From Ampelocalamus luodianensis (lineage: Eukaryota > Streptophyta > Magnoliopsida > Poales > Poaceae): 64,000 bases of DNA. Below the pieces are notes generated by a model. That model was not told where the DNA came from. It searched no databases and saw nothing but the letters and a program-made list of their open reading frames with translations. This document shows, piece by piece, positions 22,921 to 34,572 of this stretch. Location: the NCBI GenBank assembly GCA_036346255.1, contig CM070632.1, positions 30,034,657-30,098,656 of the forward strand. Reading direction: 5' to 3'. The translations under genes and the position numbers were made by a program. The stretch's first letter is position 1. Each line of letters begins with the position of its first letter.

Positions 22921-25170
22921 CAAGCCCTTGAGTTGATGAACATGTTGAATTTCTTTACCTACCTCACCATAGACTCTGGATATTACAACAACAACATGAT
23001 TGCCAACTATCATGGAAGCAGGAAGTAGATTGTTAAGGATATCGATGAATGTGTAGGAGCTGCACCTTAGTAGTTGTGTTGTTCTTTGGAAGAAAATCCG
23101 AGGAAATTTATTGATAATCAACTATGCCTATTGTTGATCTTCAACGTAAGTGTCACCATCGTTGTCCAGATGAGTTGGTCTGGCAAAACCTATCACGAGT
23201 AAAGGAAAGCTGACAGAAATGTCTTCTTGACTTGACTTGCTTACGACATGAGCCGGTTCGTGAGCTTTGAGCTTTTTTTTTTCACCCCTATCTGAATCTG
23301 ACTATACCACTCTAAGTAAGAAGATGCAGAGACCTCCTATTTTGAATGATCTCAAACTGTGGAGATGTTTGCAAAAGAGACGTACTAAACAAGGGGTGAA
23401 ACTCCCCGAATAGAACATGAATGAGAAACGTCTGGTGACGTTGCACCTTGTGCAGGAGCATGGAAGGTGGCAACCCGTGTGCAGGAGCACAGGGAGAAGC
23501 ATCTAGTGTAGGGAAAAGCATACCCACTAACACTAGGGCAACGACACATTCAAACTCTGCTAAATTGGAAAATGATAAAGAGCTGATTGATTTGAATAAA
23601 ATGTCAATCAATTTCAATACAGAGTTTGCCACAAATTATGTAGAAACATGACACATCTTGTATAGGCAAGTATATGCTAACAGATCTGGAACCAAAGACA
23701 ATTGTTGTATGCAAGAATCATAATGATTAGGATATATGGAAAGGAACACTTGAATATGAACTAAACTTGCTAAACAAGAGAAAAAAATATTTGGACCGGT
23801 GGTCAAGGCACATCTTGATATCATTCCCATTAGACACAAGTGGGTGTTCATTAGAAAGAGAAATAAAAAAGAATGAAGTGGTGTGGTATAAAGAGAGATT
23901 GGTTGCCTAAGGGTTCACGCAGAGACCCGGCATCGATTTCAATGAAACTTACTCTCCTGTGGGTGGGTGGCATAATGTTCTGTTATTCGATATCATTGGC
24001 AATAAGAATGAACTTTGATATGAAACTCATGGATGTAGTAACTGCATACCTGTATTGGTGACTTGATTCTGAAATCTACATGAAGATTCTAGAGGGACTA
24101 AAGGTTCCATGTATGAGTGAGAATGAGAATCGCAACATGTAGAAGTCCATGAATGGATTCTGCATCATGTTGGTGTATGCTTATTATTTGAACATCATTG
24201 GAAACACGGAGGACATTCTCAAAGCAAGCTCGTACTTAAAGATAGAATTCGAGATGAAAGATTTGGGTGAACCCAAGTATTGTCTCGGTTTGCATATTAA
24301 GAACCTGCCTAGTGGCATATTCTTGTACCAAACCACCTACACCAAGAGAGTGCTGGAGAGATTCTATCTCGATAAATCTCATCCAACGGATACACCCATG
24401 ATCATTAGGTCACCGAAAATGGAGAAAGATCCATATGTACCTAAACGAGAGAACGAGGATACGTTAGGGCCCAAAACTCCATACTTGAGTGCTATTGGAG
24501 CATTGTTATACCTTGCCAATTTTACTAGCCTGATATTGCATTTGTAGTAAGTTGTTTGAAAAGATATAGTTCTGAGCATACGAAGAGTCATTGGAATGTA
24601 ATAAAAGGAATCCTCAAGTACCTACAAAGTACAAGTGGTCTTGGACTTTATTATCCTAAGGGTCAAGATAAAAAGTTAACGGGTTACTTGATCTAGCTAT
24701 ATGTTTGATCCCCATAATGCCAAGTCACGGCCTGTATATTTGTTTCTAAGCAGAAATACAACTATTTTGGTGGAAATCTGTAAAACAATCGACTGTTGCT
24801 ACATCAACAAATCATTTTGAAATAATTGCACTATATGAGACTACTCGAGAGTGTATTTAGCTTAGAAGACCGATTCATCATATCCAAGAGTCATATGGTG
24901 TAAAGGTGAATAAAGCTCCCACAATCCTCTATGAGGATAATGCAAGTTGCGTTGCACAAATAAAGAATAGCTATGTCAAGATACATTTGACAAAACATAT
25001 ACTCCCAAAGCATTCTATCCATACGAGCAACAGTAGAAATACAGATCATCCAGACAAGTGAGAAGCTTGCGGATGTATTTACCCAGGCTTTACTAGCTTC
25101 CATGTTTGAGAAGCGTGTTCATGGCATAGACATGAGGAGACACAAAATGTTGTTGTCTTTAGGGGGAGAT
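22921..25170 (+). pseudogene. Copia element C RT and RNase H remnant
   Basis: RT is readable from about 23810 (IPIRHKWVFIRKRNKK, then FTQRPGIDFNETYSP with a stop before it). It continues with MKLMDVVTAYLYW (about 24020) and the segment 24149-24547 (ASSYLKIEFEMKDLGEPKYC, TPYLSAIGALLYLANF). RNase H fragments follow to about 25130 (EDNASCVAQIKNSYVK), then the purine run TTTAGGGGGAGATG at about 25160. Motif wording is very close to element B at 16.3-17.8 kb, so both are one copia lineage. Catalytic motifs are damaged and frames are broken. Sequence 22921-23800 before it has no clear domain. Confidence 0.85.
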
Positions 25171-25498
25171 GTATAATATTTATTCATCATCAGGACGATA
25201 GGGTGTTGTACTTTTTTCCCCTCAGTAGAGTTTTGTCCCACAGACTTTTCTCAATGAAAGGATTTTAATGAGGCAACATGTGCAATAGCACGAACACGAA
25301 CTATGTACTTTTTTCTTCTTAGCAGTCAATCTATTTGACATTATTTCTATCTGTAATCCAATTCGGATTGTTGTCGTTAAAGTTTTTATTATTATCGTTG
25401 ATTGGGTATGCATTGCCAAAAGTTGTTTGGACCATGTTTTTTTCAATTCATAGTCCAATCAAGGTTTGCTTGCATTCAAGGTTCTCAAATATCAATCC
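25171..25498. other. Retroelement 3' noncoding sequence and flank of MULE-1
   Basis: T-rich sequence with a GATTTTAATGAGGCAACATG motif, typical of copia sequence downstream of RNase H and similar to 17930-17950. It ends at the MULE-1 target duplication. No gene. Confidence 0.55.
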
Positions 25499-25507
25499 TT
25501 CAATTCA
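25499..25507. repeat. MULE-1 9-bp target duplication, left
   Basis: TTCAATTCA here is repeated perfectly at 36162-36170. Nine-base duplications are the signature of Mutator superfamily insertion. Confidence 0.95.
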
Positions 25508-25622
25508 GAAGTTTGGACGCTATTAGCCCTCCAGTGGAATGTAATTCCAAATGTGGCCTCCGTAGGTACGAAATTCCGTTTTTGGCCCCGTGGTCCCGCA
25601 TGCTGCGCCCGGGCAAAGCAGC
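25508..25622 (+). repeat. MULE-1 left terminal inverted repeat
   Basis: Starts GAAGTTTGGACGCTATTAGC and matches the reverse complement of 36047-36161 for about 100 bp with scattered substitutions, including AATTCCAAATGTGG and GGTACGAAATTC. The transposase would bind such ends. The match degrades into GC-rich CTGCGCCCGGG-type sequence on the inner side. Confidence 0.93.
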
Positions 25623-26979
25623 AAGCAGCGTCTTGTGGGGAGCAGGAGGATGCCTTCCGCGTGGCGCATCGCAGCTAGGAGCTGCTGCGGCTCCGAAACG
25701 CAGCAAGCGACTTATCGCTCTCCCGCGTCGCAGAGTTCAAAGGCCGGGTTCGCGCGGGCAAGAAGCCACGCCCCGCGCTGGCGGCCCGCGCGCGCGCGCC
25801 GCCGCAGCCACGCGTGCCGCCCGCCTTACCGCGCGCGCCGCTGCGGCCACACGCTTGGTCCCGCCCCCTGCTGCGGCCACGCGTGCTTTTGGCCCCGCAC
25901 GAGCTTTGTCTGGTTGCACTCGCTACTTTTTCTCTGTGTAGTAATAAAAGCAGATGAGCTCCGACGCTCGCGTTGTTTGTTGCTGCATTTTGATGTTCTC
26001 CTTGAGGGGGGAGAATTTGAGCCAAGAAGAACAAAGAAACCAGAGAGAAAGAAAGAGAGAAACCAGAGAGAAAGAAAAGGGATAAGCGAACGAGAGAGCA
26101 GTTGTGCATCGTTGTGCATTGTCTTGCGAGTGCGACAAAAAGGTAATTACTATCGATATGTCGTTTTAGTTTTAGCAATGTGATTAGAAAAAATTAGTGA
26201 GAATGAAGCTTGGAAGTTGAATGGCAGTAAGATTTGGAGTACTAGTTTGTTAGTTGTATTTTTCTCATCAATTGCTGCAAACACTCACAGTGGAACATAA
26301 ACATTTTACTTGGATGTAAAATGTCACGACCATACGGATAGAATAAAGTAGTTGTTCTTGTTTGTAAGATTTGGCGCATTAATTTGAATCCATGAATAAC
26401 ATGCAGAGGCACATAAGTGATTTACTCTTAATTGGTAAATTTGAGCTCAAGGTATTGTATTAGAGGTGCTCACTTAGATATAATCGCATGAATGTTGGAT
26501 TGTTAGTACTTAGTAAAAAATAGTTTTGTTTGTAGTGAGTAACAGGAGTAATGTTGTAGATTAGGTATGGTTGATTAGCAACTTTTAATAGTAATGTTGT
26601 CTTTGTAGTTTGTTCCATCCAATTTGCTCGTAATGTATGTATATGCTAACCTGCTCTATTTAGTCACTACGTAAAATAACTTAGTTGTCCAAAAACATTA
26701 GCTCATGGAAACTTGTCTACTGTATTTGTCCATTCTTGTATTTTTCCATATTTCTTCACACGTTGTAGCATGTGTAGATAGTACGTAATTCATCAAACAT
26801 ATTTATGTGATTAGCACGTAATTCGTGAAATGTATTTATATAACTGAAAATAAAATTGTGAACGATAGCAGTGCTTACATTTAAAGAAAGCTGGCCTACG
26901 TACAGTAGCAGTTACTACATGGTACAAGCATTTCATATAAGTGCTTTCATTCTTCATATGCACCTGTGTTAGGTATTTC
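25623..26979 (+). other. MULE-1 5' subterminal region and transposase leader
   Basis: 25623-25920 is extremely GC-rich. 25920-26140 contains a purine-rich AGAGAGAAAG repeat. 26140-26940 is AT-rich with no domain and may be 5' UTR or an intron. The many open frames in the GC-rich part, on both strands, are composition artefacts. Confidence 0.55.
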
Positions 26980-29522
26980 ATGGCGGAGATTCAAGATCTG
27001 TTCGTGTTCCATGGTAATGCTCTCGTACGCGACGGACCGTACGGGGTGGACCTGTCGAATTGTGACCGAACAGTGATCCGGGCGCCGGGTTTGAAGGACA
27101 TGGGCCTCTCGGAGCTAAGACGGTGCGTGCGGTCCGTGTTCGATCGCGCCACTGGAAGGATGAAACTGCGCATCGAGGCGTTGTATGTCTCGGTGGTGGA
27201 TGATGGAGGGGAGGCCGTTTGGCGACTTATGAAGGCGACAAGTGACGCTTCATGGGCTAATTATATGGAGGTTGTTTGTAACCCTGCTGCCGCGATCTAT
27301 CGCGCGCCGATGGTCTATGTTCGATTCGTGGAGAGGATGGGGACATCCTGCGTGGGTGGTTCGGTGAAATTTCTTTGGTGAGGAGGAGCTGTGTTGGCCT
27401 CGGTGTTGGAGGAGACACGTGCGAGAAGTGGGCGTCACGCACGAGGAGGCGTCTTGAAAATTTTGAGCCCAACGAAGGAGTGGAGAGATGGTGGGCAGCG
27501 TATTGATTGCCGGGAGTACCTAGCGGACGGTAGGAAGGGTGGAAAGCGAGGAGGAGGAGGAGGACGTGGAAACATCAAGTTCGAAGACGAGGAAGACGAA
27601 GAAGATGGTGCAGAGGTGTAGTCGGTGGTCTTGTGACCACCGACAATGCTACGTCCCTTCAAGATTGGGCGACGTCACGCGGGCATCGCTGGTTACGCCA
27701 CACCGGAGGGGGCGAGTGGGGTTCAATGAAGACACCTGCTCCTTGGGCAGCGCTTCCCTAACAAGAGCGCCGTCGGCATGCTATTGCCGATCTGGCTGTT
27801 AACATTGGGCGGGCGTATCGGTGCAGAGGTCAACCCGACACCTACATCGTTAGGTGTGTTGATGAATCTGTCTTTGGAAAGGTCCGTGCGCGGCGGTTCA
27901 CGCGCGAGCACGCTTCGGATAACCGTCTTTGAAGGACCACACATGCGAAGCTAGTGAGCCGCTTTACGAGCACCGCAACATGGCGTCCTCGTATGTTGCT
28001 AGCCCGATAAGCCACCTTGTTGCTGCAGATGTTTCCATTGCGCCAAAGCTTCTAATGGCGGATGTTGCCAATATGATGGGGTTCCAGTGTCGGCTACAAG
28101 AAGATATGGCGGGCGAAAGCGGAAGGTTGTGGAGCAAATGTTGGGACATTCAAGAGGGTTACAACCTAGTTCCAAGAATGCCGCATCAAATCGCGAGAAT
28201 CAAACCGGGACTTACATAAGCAAGCTTGATCGGTGCATCCGAGCGAAGGCCCAATTGTTTTATTCTTGACAGGTCTTCGGCCTTGATCGGGCGATAGAAG
28301 GTTTCAAGCAACGTCGTCCCGTGGTAACGATGGACGGCACCTTCCTATCCGGGAAGTACAAAGGTACCATCCTCGCCATGCGATCGCGGCCGTCGAACGA
28401 CCGATTACTCCTTGTGGCCTTCGCAATTGTTGAGAGCGAGAACAAACGGTGGCGTGGTTCTGTCCAAAGTGAAGCGGCGGTGGTCAAGACCGCCCGATGT
28501 GTGTGTCATCTCCGACCGCAATCTTTGGGTTGCTGTCGCGTTGAGCACGATGCAAAGCGGACGCAGATGCCGTTCGAGTGGAGCGATGTCAAGAGTGTTG
28601 GTGCATGAGGCATCTCGCGCGAACTTCCACACAAGGTTTGAAGCAAGGACTCGATGAAGATGTTCAAGAAGCTCGCATGCGAGAACCAAAGGCGGAAATT
28701 GGCGGTGTGGAGACAGCTCGGCGAGAAGGCGGGAAGCATTTATGGAACTTCGGCGGACGCCGAGGCAAGGGCAGCGGCAGAGGGTCCGTGAGAGTTGGGA
28801 GTTCACGCGGCGGTTAACCCGCACACACGACTTGGAGAAATGGTCCCTACTACACGACACGGTGGTGCAAGGTATGGGATCATGGCGACCAACATGTCCG
28901 AGGTATACAACGATTGTCTTCGAAGGGTGTCCGATCGCCGCCGACATCTGCGATCGTGGAGGAGAGCCGAACCGTACCATCGGTGCCGTTAACGTGAGCC
29001 ATGATGGCCAAGAAGCATCCGGAGGATGGCAAGCAATTCTCAGAAGTAATGCACGCGTACATGGAGAAGAAGATCGACAAGGCTCGTTCGCACGTTGCTC
29101 GTACCATGGATGGCGTCAGGCAGAAGTTCGAGATCCGGCTCAGGGAGAAGTACGTGATGGGCCACGCTAGAGGGGATCGGAAGCAGGTCTGCACAATTGG
29201 TGACGAAGCGTTGTGCACCTGCAACAAGTCGCGGCTTCTGCACAAACCATGCTCCCATGTGTATGCGGCGTGCGCGGCGTGGCGCCAAGCCTCGGAGCGT
29301 TACATCTCCAAGTACTACGATATCCACCACCTGTATGGCACTTGGAGTGCTGAGTTCCATTCGTACGGCCTGGACATGCACTATAGGGACCTCTGGCCGG
29401 GGCAGGTGAAGTGGGTGCCGAACAACGCACTAAAACAGCCCGGCCGTGGAAGACGCCGATCCGACGCATCGAGCGACATGGGCGATAGCCGGTCGCACCA
29501 GCGGGTTCGCGCTCGGATGTAG
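26980..29522 (+). pseudogene. MULE-1 MURA-type transposase, degraded
   Basis: ATG 26980 starts MAEIQDLFVFHGNALVRDGP, a MULE N-terminal region; the frame stops at 27379. Acidic Glu/Asp-rich sequence follows at 27540-27620. The DDE domain is spread over frames: the first Asp in TMDGTFLSGKYKG (Asp codon 28333-28335), a second in VCVISDRN (Asp codon 28514-28516), and WCMRHLARTS near 28600. A SWIM zinc finger, CTCNKSRLLHKPCSHVYAAC, lies at about 29215-29275. The protein ends RVRARM at 29520. Frames shift at several places, some possibly explained by introns, but at least the 27379 stop and the 28.3-28.7 kb shifts look real. It would cut and paste the element; this copy is probably inactive. Confidence 0.88.
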
Positions 29523-30041
29523 ACTTTGCAAGACGGTTGGGCACTCCATCAGGCGCTGCCCAAATAGACCTAGCACAAGCAATGCACCGTAGCGACTGAG
29601 TTATAATAACGTTGTCGTGATGTTGCATGCTTATTTTAATGTCTTCTGTGAGTTCTATTGTTGTATGAGTTGCATTGTGTGTGGCCCTAATGTTATGTTG
29701 TATGGGTCATATGTAAATGCATTATGGTCATATGTACTGTTATGTTGTACGGGTGTGCGTATGGTGTTAATCACAACCGTACTACTAGTTGTATTGTTGC
29801 ATTGTGTAACGACTTGGTGTTATGTTTATGCAGTGGCATCTTGCGCATTATGGTTATATGACGACCCTACTTTGTTTACATTTCAATTAAAATCGAGAAT
29901 GGTCATGTTTTTCTTGCGACTAACATGTTGTTTCACTCTCGCGGGAGATGGCGCGACCTCGGTTGATAGCGCGTCTGAGCTACTCGACACACGCGGGATG
30001 GCGACACCGATTCGGCGTGGTCGTCGGCGTCGAGCCTCGAA
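29523..30041 (+). other. Spacer between transposase and PMD gene
   Basis: T-rich sequence with degenerate repeats of ATGTTGTATGGGTCATATG type (29690-29760), plausibly transposase 3' UTR plus the promoter of the next gene. An open frame runs through it without a domain. Confidence 0.5.
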
Positions 30042-32476
30042 ATGCAGACTGAGCCGCTCTGCAGAGCCTGCCTGGATGAGCGGTATGTCCCGAGACTGCG
30101 AGACACTGGTCTCCTGCCCATTGCCCGCATGTTGGACATACCGCACGCGTTCGAGTTTGACGCGGCACTCCTATCTGCGCTCGTGGACCGTTGGAGACCG
30201 GAGACTCACACCTTCCACTTCAGGTGTGGGGAGATGACCGTGACTCTGGAGGACGTAGCTATGCTTACAGGTTTGCCGTTGCACGGTCTTGCAGTAGTGC
30301 CACCTCCTAGGAGAGTAGACTGGAAGGTGCGTATGGCCGGCAATTTGGTCACCCGATCCCTGATAATATTTTGGGTGTGCCACATTCGTGGCTACGCGAG
30401 TACATGACCTGCCCCGCCAATGCGACTGAGGAGGCAGTGAGGACACACTTAGTCGCGTACCTTATGTTCTGTTAGGATGGATATTATTTCCTCGACTCGG
30501 GAGATTGTGTGTACCTAGCTACATCCATCTCGCGAGTCTTTGGTGGACGCTGGCCCGACGAGTGCCACAAGATGCTGATTGAGGTCGCGGTGCTTTGTGC
30601 CACTTATTGAGGGTTGTGCGATGCCTCTCAGCGCAGTACGGGCGTGGAGCTAGTCCTCGCGGTATGCAACACCCTGCTGCAGTTATGGTCGTGGGAGCAC
30701 TTCCCGGTTGGCCGGCCATATTTCCGGAGCACCGTGCACCCTTTCGGCCAGCGCCCGACTTTACGGGCTCGTGGAGAGACGACCCGTCGGCGGGCCTCAC
30801 GATGGTGCGCGTTGGACACGTGGTACACTAGGGTGGGCCAGGGAGAGACCGAGGCGTGTGTACCCTGAGTTTCATAACCTATTCGAGACTCTACACGAGG
30901 ATGAGGTCATCTGGTGGCCATGGACGGCACAGTTCCTTGCGGACACGACCGTCACGGATTGTCCTCGCGGTGCCGAGGATGAGACGTCTTCGTTGACGAC
31001 TTTGCCACTGGTCTTCTCCCACATGGTCGAGCCGCATAACAACCCGCGGTCATGAGACGCTTTGGCCTTTACGGCGAGTGCCACCCGCGCCAGACGACCG
31101 CTTCGCCGAGGCCCATGGGTATGCCGTTTTGGATCATCGTTGTACCTATTAGCCACATGTATGACTTTGATTTTCGACATCCAAATTAATTGCGAGCAAG
31201 CGAGGAAAGGCCGAAAGAGCGGCGGCGAGGCGCACACAACGGCCGTGGACGTCGCTGTGGGCATCGACCGCGGCGATGGACGTGGTGCACGAGTTACGAG
31301 GCTACGACATGGAGACATATGCTACATACTTGGGGTGGTACGTTCCGCGCACGAGGTGCAGGCTTACTGGGCCGACGCCACGGCGTCCAGGGGAGGTCAT
31401 GCACGGTAACGTTGTACTAGCAGGTCCGGACCGTCACCGTGCGGCACGACACGACGAGACGGTAAAACATTCATCGTAAGACTTTCGTCCCGCAACACAT
31501 TTGTAACTGACTATCATTTTCGTTGCAGTACTACCGCCTTGATCGTATCTAGCGAGAGGGTGCTGATGCCCTACGCCGTGGGAACAATAGCACCTTTGAT
31601 CGCATACTACGCGCAGTGCGGGCCATGACCGACGACGCGAGGGCTGCAATGAGGACCATAACTTGTGGTCGCCACAGCGACGTTCACGCACAGCATCGCG
31701 GACACCGTGGGCACCCTCCACCCGTGCCACTACCTTCGGCACCTCCCTCCGCACCTCCCTCGGCACCGCCCTCCGCACGCCCGTCGCACTCCGGGAGTCG
31801 TCGCAGCTACCGTCGCTCAACCTCGACGCGCCTGGGGCAACAGGTATGTCAGCTGCGAGTTGTTGTCGTCATTATTTATCCATGCACTCCTTTGGAGCAT
31901 ATCGGACATTACCGTTTGTTCATGCAGCACATGCGAGGGGACAACACTCTGCTTCAGCCGTCGTCATCACGGAGGGAGGCGCACGACAGGACTTCGTTGC
32001 CATCGGGGCCACACTGTTCCACTGCAGCGGTGCGACTCTCTTCGCCGCAGCGCGGGGCGATGGGATCGGCTCGTTGCCACCGCGCGTTCGATCTCACGTC
32101 GTCGCCAACGCGACCATCGTTCGGCGAGACGCGTACCAAGGGTACACAAGATCGCGCATTACGGTACAAACTGGCCAGGAGGATCCTCGGCCTCGCAACC
32201 ACATACCCAGGCACGCTTTAACGTAGTTACAATAATTTTTCTGTTGCACCAAACCAAGGACTAACTCACCCACTACCTTTACTGCAGGATGAGAACCAGT
32301 GGGTCGACGATATGCTCGCGTGTCCACCGGACACATACCCGGAGATCACCGTAGCGACGCCTCCCACGCAGCGTCCCTACTACAGCTTTCGAGATGTACG
32401 GCACTCCCCTGACAGGCTCACTTTCCCTGAGGATCAGCTACGCCGTCGAGGCAAGCGGCGGGGGGATGTACCATAA
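30042..32476 (+). pseudogene. Plant mobile domain (PMD) gene of MULE-1, interrupted
   Basis: The first 121-residue frame (30042-30407) contains FEFDAALLSALVDRWRPETH and CGEMTVTLEDVAMLTGLPL, diagnostic of the plant mobile domain (aminotransferase-like, PF10536). The continuation (GVPHSWLREYM; GLCDASQRSTGVELVLAVCN; WSWEHFPVGRPYF; FETLHEDEVIWWPWTAQ; ELRGYDMETYATYLGWYVPR) is in other frames. Frame is lost near 30330, and a stop lies at 30473 and another at 30608. Probable introns with GT-AG ends remain at about 31478-31529 (ending TTTCGTTGCAG) and 31832-31929. The last exon ends at TAA 32474-32476. PMD proteins of the MAIN/MAIL family act in silencing and genome stability in plants; the role inside a transposon is unknown. 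Confidence 0.8.
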
Positions 32477-32650
32477 GTAATGTCATGTCCGTGTAATGCA
32501 TGTTATGTAATGTCAGTGTGCATTATGACATTGTGATTTATGTAATGTCCGTGTGCATTATGATTTGTGTCCACACCAAAAGTTCTACCTCCCGTTTTGA
32601 ATGTAATAAACCTCCTCGTGCGCTTCAAACGGATAGTGCTTCAAATGGTT
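32477..32650 (+). repeat. Short degenerate repeat downstream of PMD gene
   Basis: ATGTAATGTC(C/A)GTGTGCATTATGA-type units occur about three times between 32481 and 32572. The interval could be the 3' untranslated region of the PMD gene. Confidence 0.6.
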
Positions 32651-32719
32651 CAGCTTTGCGCAGCGGCGACGTCACCCGACGAGTACGCTTTGGGCAGCGA
32701 CGTGACCCGACGAGTCAGC
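32651..32719 (+). promoter_or_regulatory. Shared cis repeat upstream of GRF gene 1
   Basis: Two copies, about 35 bp apart, of a GCGACGTGACCCGACGAGTC-type motif. The same motif recurs four times at 34345-34465, upstream of GRF gene 2. Both clusters lie a few hundred bases before a TATA box, so they may be regulatory (inference). Confidence 0.6.
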
Positions 32720-33072
32720 AACTTTTCAGAGAGACAAGACAACATTCTGCCACGCCAGAAACTTTTCAGAAAGATTAGACAGCACTCTGTCTCGCCAGAA
32801 ACTTTTCAAAAAGACAAGACAACACACTGCCTCGCCGGAAACTTTTCAGAAAGATAAGACAATACACTGCCTCGGCAGAAACTTTTCAGAAAGATTAGAC
32901 GACACCGCCTCGCGCTAAACTTTTCGTAAAGACAACACAATACACTACCTGCGTAAACTTTTCGAAAACAAGAACAATACTACGCCTGCGAAACTTTTCA
33001 CAAAGAGAAGACAGCACACTGCCTCGCCAGAAACTTTTCACAAAGACATGACAATACACTGCCTCACCTGAA
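32720..33072 (+). repeat. About 40-bp tandem repeat, nine copies
   Basis: Units carry an AACTTTTCAGAAAGA core followed by AGACAACACACTGCCTCGCC-type sequence. Copies vary by small indels and substitutions. The array ends about 30 bp before the TATA box of GRF gene 1. It is too irregular and too short in period, with no unique spacers, to be a CRISPR array. Confidence 0.88.
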
Positions 33073-33102
33073 TTTAACCATACCGTGACCAGCCTGGGGG
33101 CT

Positions 33103-33110
33103 TATAAAAG
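33103..33110 (+). promoter_or_regulatory. TATA box of GRF gene 1
   Basis: TATAAAAG. A start site about 30 bp downstream would fall near 33135. That excludes the ATG at 33124 and favours the ATG at 33187. Confidence 0.7.
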
Positions 33111-33186
33111 GAGGTGACCTGCTTTGGGAGAGAACACTACACAACCAAACCAAACACTACACCAGAGATTCCTTCACCACGTCGGG

Positions 33187-33948
33187 ATGGACAAGAGACA
33201 GAAGAAGCAATGGGACAAGATGACGAAGCAATGGGATGAGATCCGCGGACTAGCAAGGGCTGCTGGGGAGCGGGACGACCAAGCAAGGGTTGCTGCGGCC
33301 CGGGTCCAGCAAGAGGCGCTTGCTAGGATGGCAGCTCTCCGCAATGAGGCCCCCCGTAGCAGCAACCCCATCCTGAACGTTCCAACCGAAGCGTTGCGCG
33401 CAAAGACCCGCCGAGGGGAGACGCCGCCCTCTGGCGGTGCATGGACCCATGCAAGTTCTTCAAGTCCAAGCACCGGCTAAGCCTGGGGATGCGTTACTGG
33501 GGTTGTGCGAACTACTCCTGTGACTATCCCGACCGCCGTTGGGACACGCGCAGCTATCGGCAGTCGGTAAGGTCTAAGTACAATATGTTCTTGTACCCTT
33601 TCTCTTTCGAAGAATGCACTAACAACCTCTCCCATCTACTCGTAGTCCCCGGATCCGCTATGTGGATACCGTAAGTGGATCGACCACGAGATCCACCCAC
33701 ATGACCAGTGGACTCTCGACTTCGAGGAGTGGGATGTCAACAGGGCCCGCGAGATCCGGGAGGACGAGCGCCGCAACGACGAGCAAAACAAGCGTATATG
33801 TCGGGAGACAAAAGCTCATCTCGAGGCGTGCAATCGCAGGCAGCGTGAGGCTCGCGAGAGGAAGCGCGAGAAAAAGAGGGAAATAGCGGCCAAGGCCAAA
33901 GAGGCCAGCGAGGAGCTCAACGCCGAGCTCACAAGGAAGGGAAAATGA
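33187..33948 (+). CDS. GRF zinc-finger protein 1 of MULE-1 (2 exons, 5' frame uncertain)
   Basis: ATG 33187 begins MDKRQKKQWDKMTKQWDEIR, then a basic/Gln/Ala helical region. The zinc-finger exon ends at donor 33567 (CAGTCG/GTAAGG); the intron is 33567-33645 and ends CTACTCGTAG. Exon 2, 33646-33948, is open to TGA. Exons 1 and 2 join in phase through CKFFKSKHRLSLGMRYWGC and then SPDPLCGYRKWIDHEI, the GRF-type zinc finger. The C-terminus is a charged coiled coil (EREKK/REAR repeats). Odd: the N-terminal frame from 33187 and the zinc-finger frame (open from 33360) differ, so there is either a frameshift near 33360-33440 or an unrecognised splice. GRF fingers bind nucleic acid in known proteins; the partner here is unknown. 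Confidence 0.6.
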
Positions 33949-34344
33949 CCCCGATCCTCGCAGTAGGTCGGCCCATTCCGTACTACTCTTGCGTCCTACC
34001 CGCCATGTTTTTTACTATCCCCTGAAGGCATGTATACTTACATGGTGCGGATGCTTGTGTCCCAGTGTACCGTAGTAGTAGCAAGGATGACTCAAGCAAT
34101 TAGTCGAACCAACATGCCATGTGACCACGTGTAATGTGCTTCGTCTTGGATCAGAATGTAGTTCTCGTTCCGTGCAAGCCTATATTGCAAGTAACCATTC
34201 ACACCGACATTGCATCCTCCATGTTTTAGGGCATCTTCATAATCATAATCTCCTCTACACCAGAAAAATACCTTGCTATCAAGACATTATATAACCAAAA
34301 TGTAACCCAACAAATCTCAAATACATTACAAGTCACATCTTTGC
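33949..34344. other. Spacer between the two GRF genes
   Basis: Contains the 3' untranslated region of GRF gene 1 and AT-rich sequence; no domain. A phrase near 34255-34275, ACCAGAAAAATACCTTGCTATC, resembles one near 35380-35400 downstream of GRF gene 2, hinting that the two genes arose by segmental duplication. Confidence 0.5.
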
Positions 34345-34465
34345 GCTGCGACGTGACCCAACGAGTCAGCTTTTGCGTAGTGATGTGACCCAACGAGTCA
34401 GCTTTTGTACAGTGATGTGACCCGATGAGTCAGCTTTTGTACAGTGATGTGACCCGACGAGTCGG
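34345..34465 (+). promoter_or_regulatory. Shared cis repeat upstream of GRF gene 2
   Basis: Four copies at about 36-bp spacing of a GTGACCC(A/G)A(C/T)GAGTCAGC-type motif joined by TTTTGTACAGTGAT. It matches the cluster at 32651-32719. Confidence 0.75.
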
Positions 34466-34572
34466 GACAAAATCTAAAAGACATCACGCAACACTGCCAA
34501 ACGATTCCTCCTCGAAGCCGCCTACCTCATGACGCGAATATCCTTGAACCCAATTGCAATTTAGCCACAGGC

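Noticed and set aside
25402..26183. Overlapping open frames of 167-197 residues on both strands
   Set aside because: They span the MULE-1 terminal repeat and its GC-rich subterminal block. Translations are Ala/Arg-rich low complexity.
28405..28980. 191-residue minus-strand frame
   Set aside because: It is antisense to the MULE-1 transposase, whose DDE motifs are readable on the plus strand.
31434..32336. Large overlapping frames on both strands in the PMD region
   Set aside because: Only short plus-strand segments match PMD blocks and splice sites; the other frames are shadows in GC-rich sequence.
32720..33072. Possible CRISPR array
   Set aside because: The units abut directly with no unique spacers, they vary in length, and the context is a plant transposon.
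33124..33186. Upstream ATG of GRF gene 1
   Set aside because: The TATA box at 33103-33110 places transcription start near 33135, downstream of this ATG.
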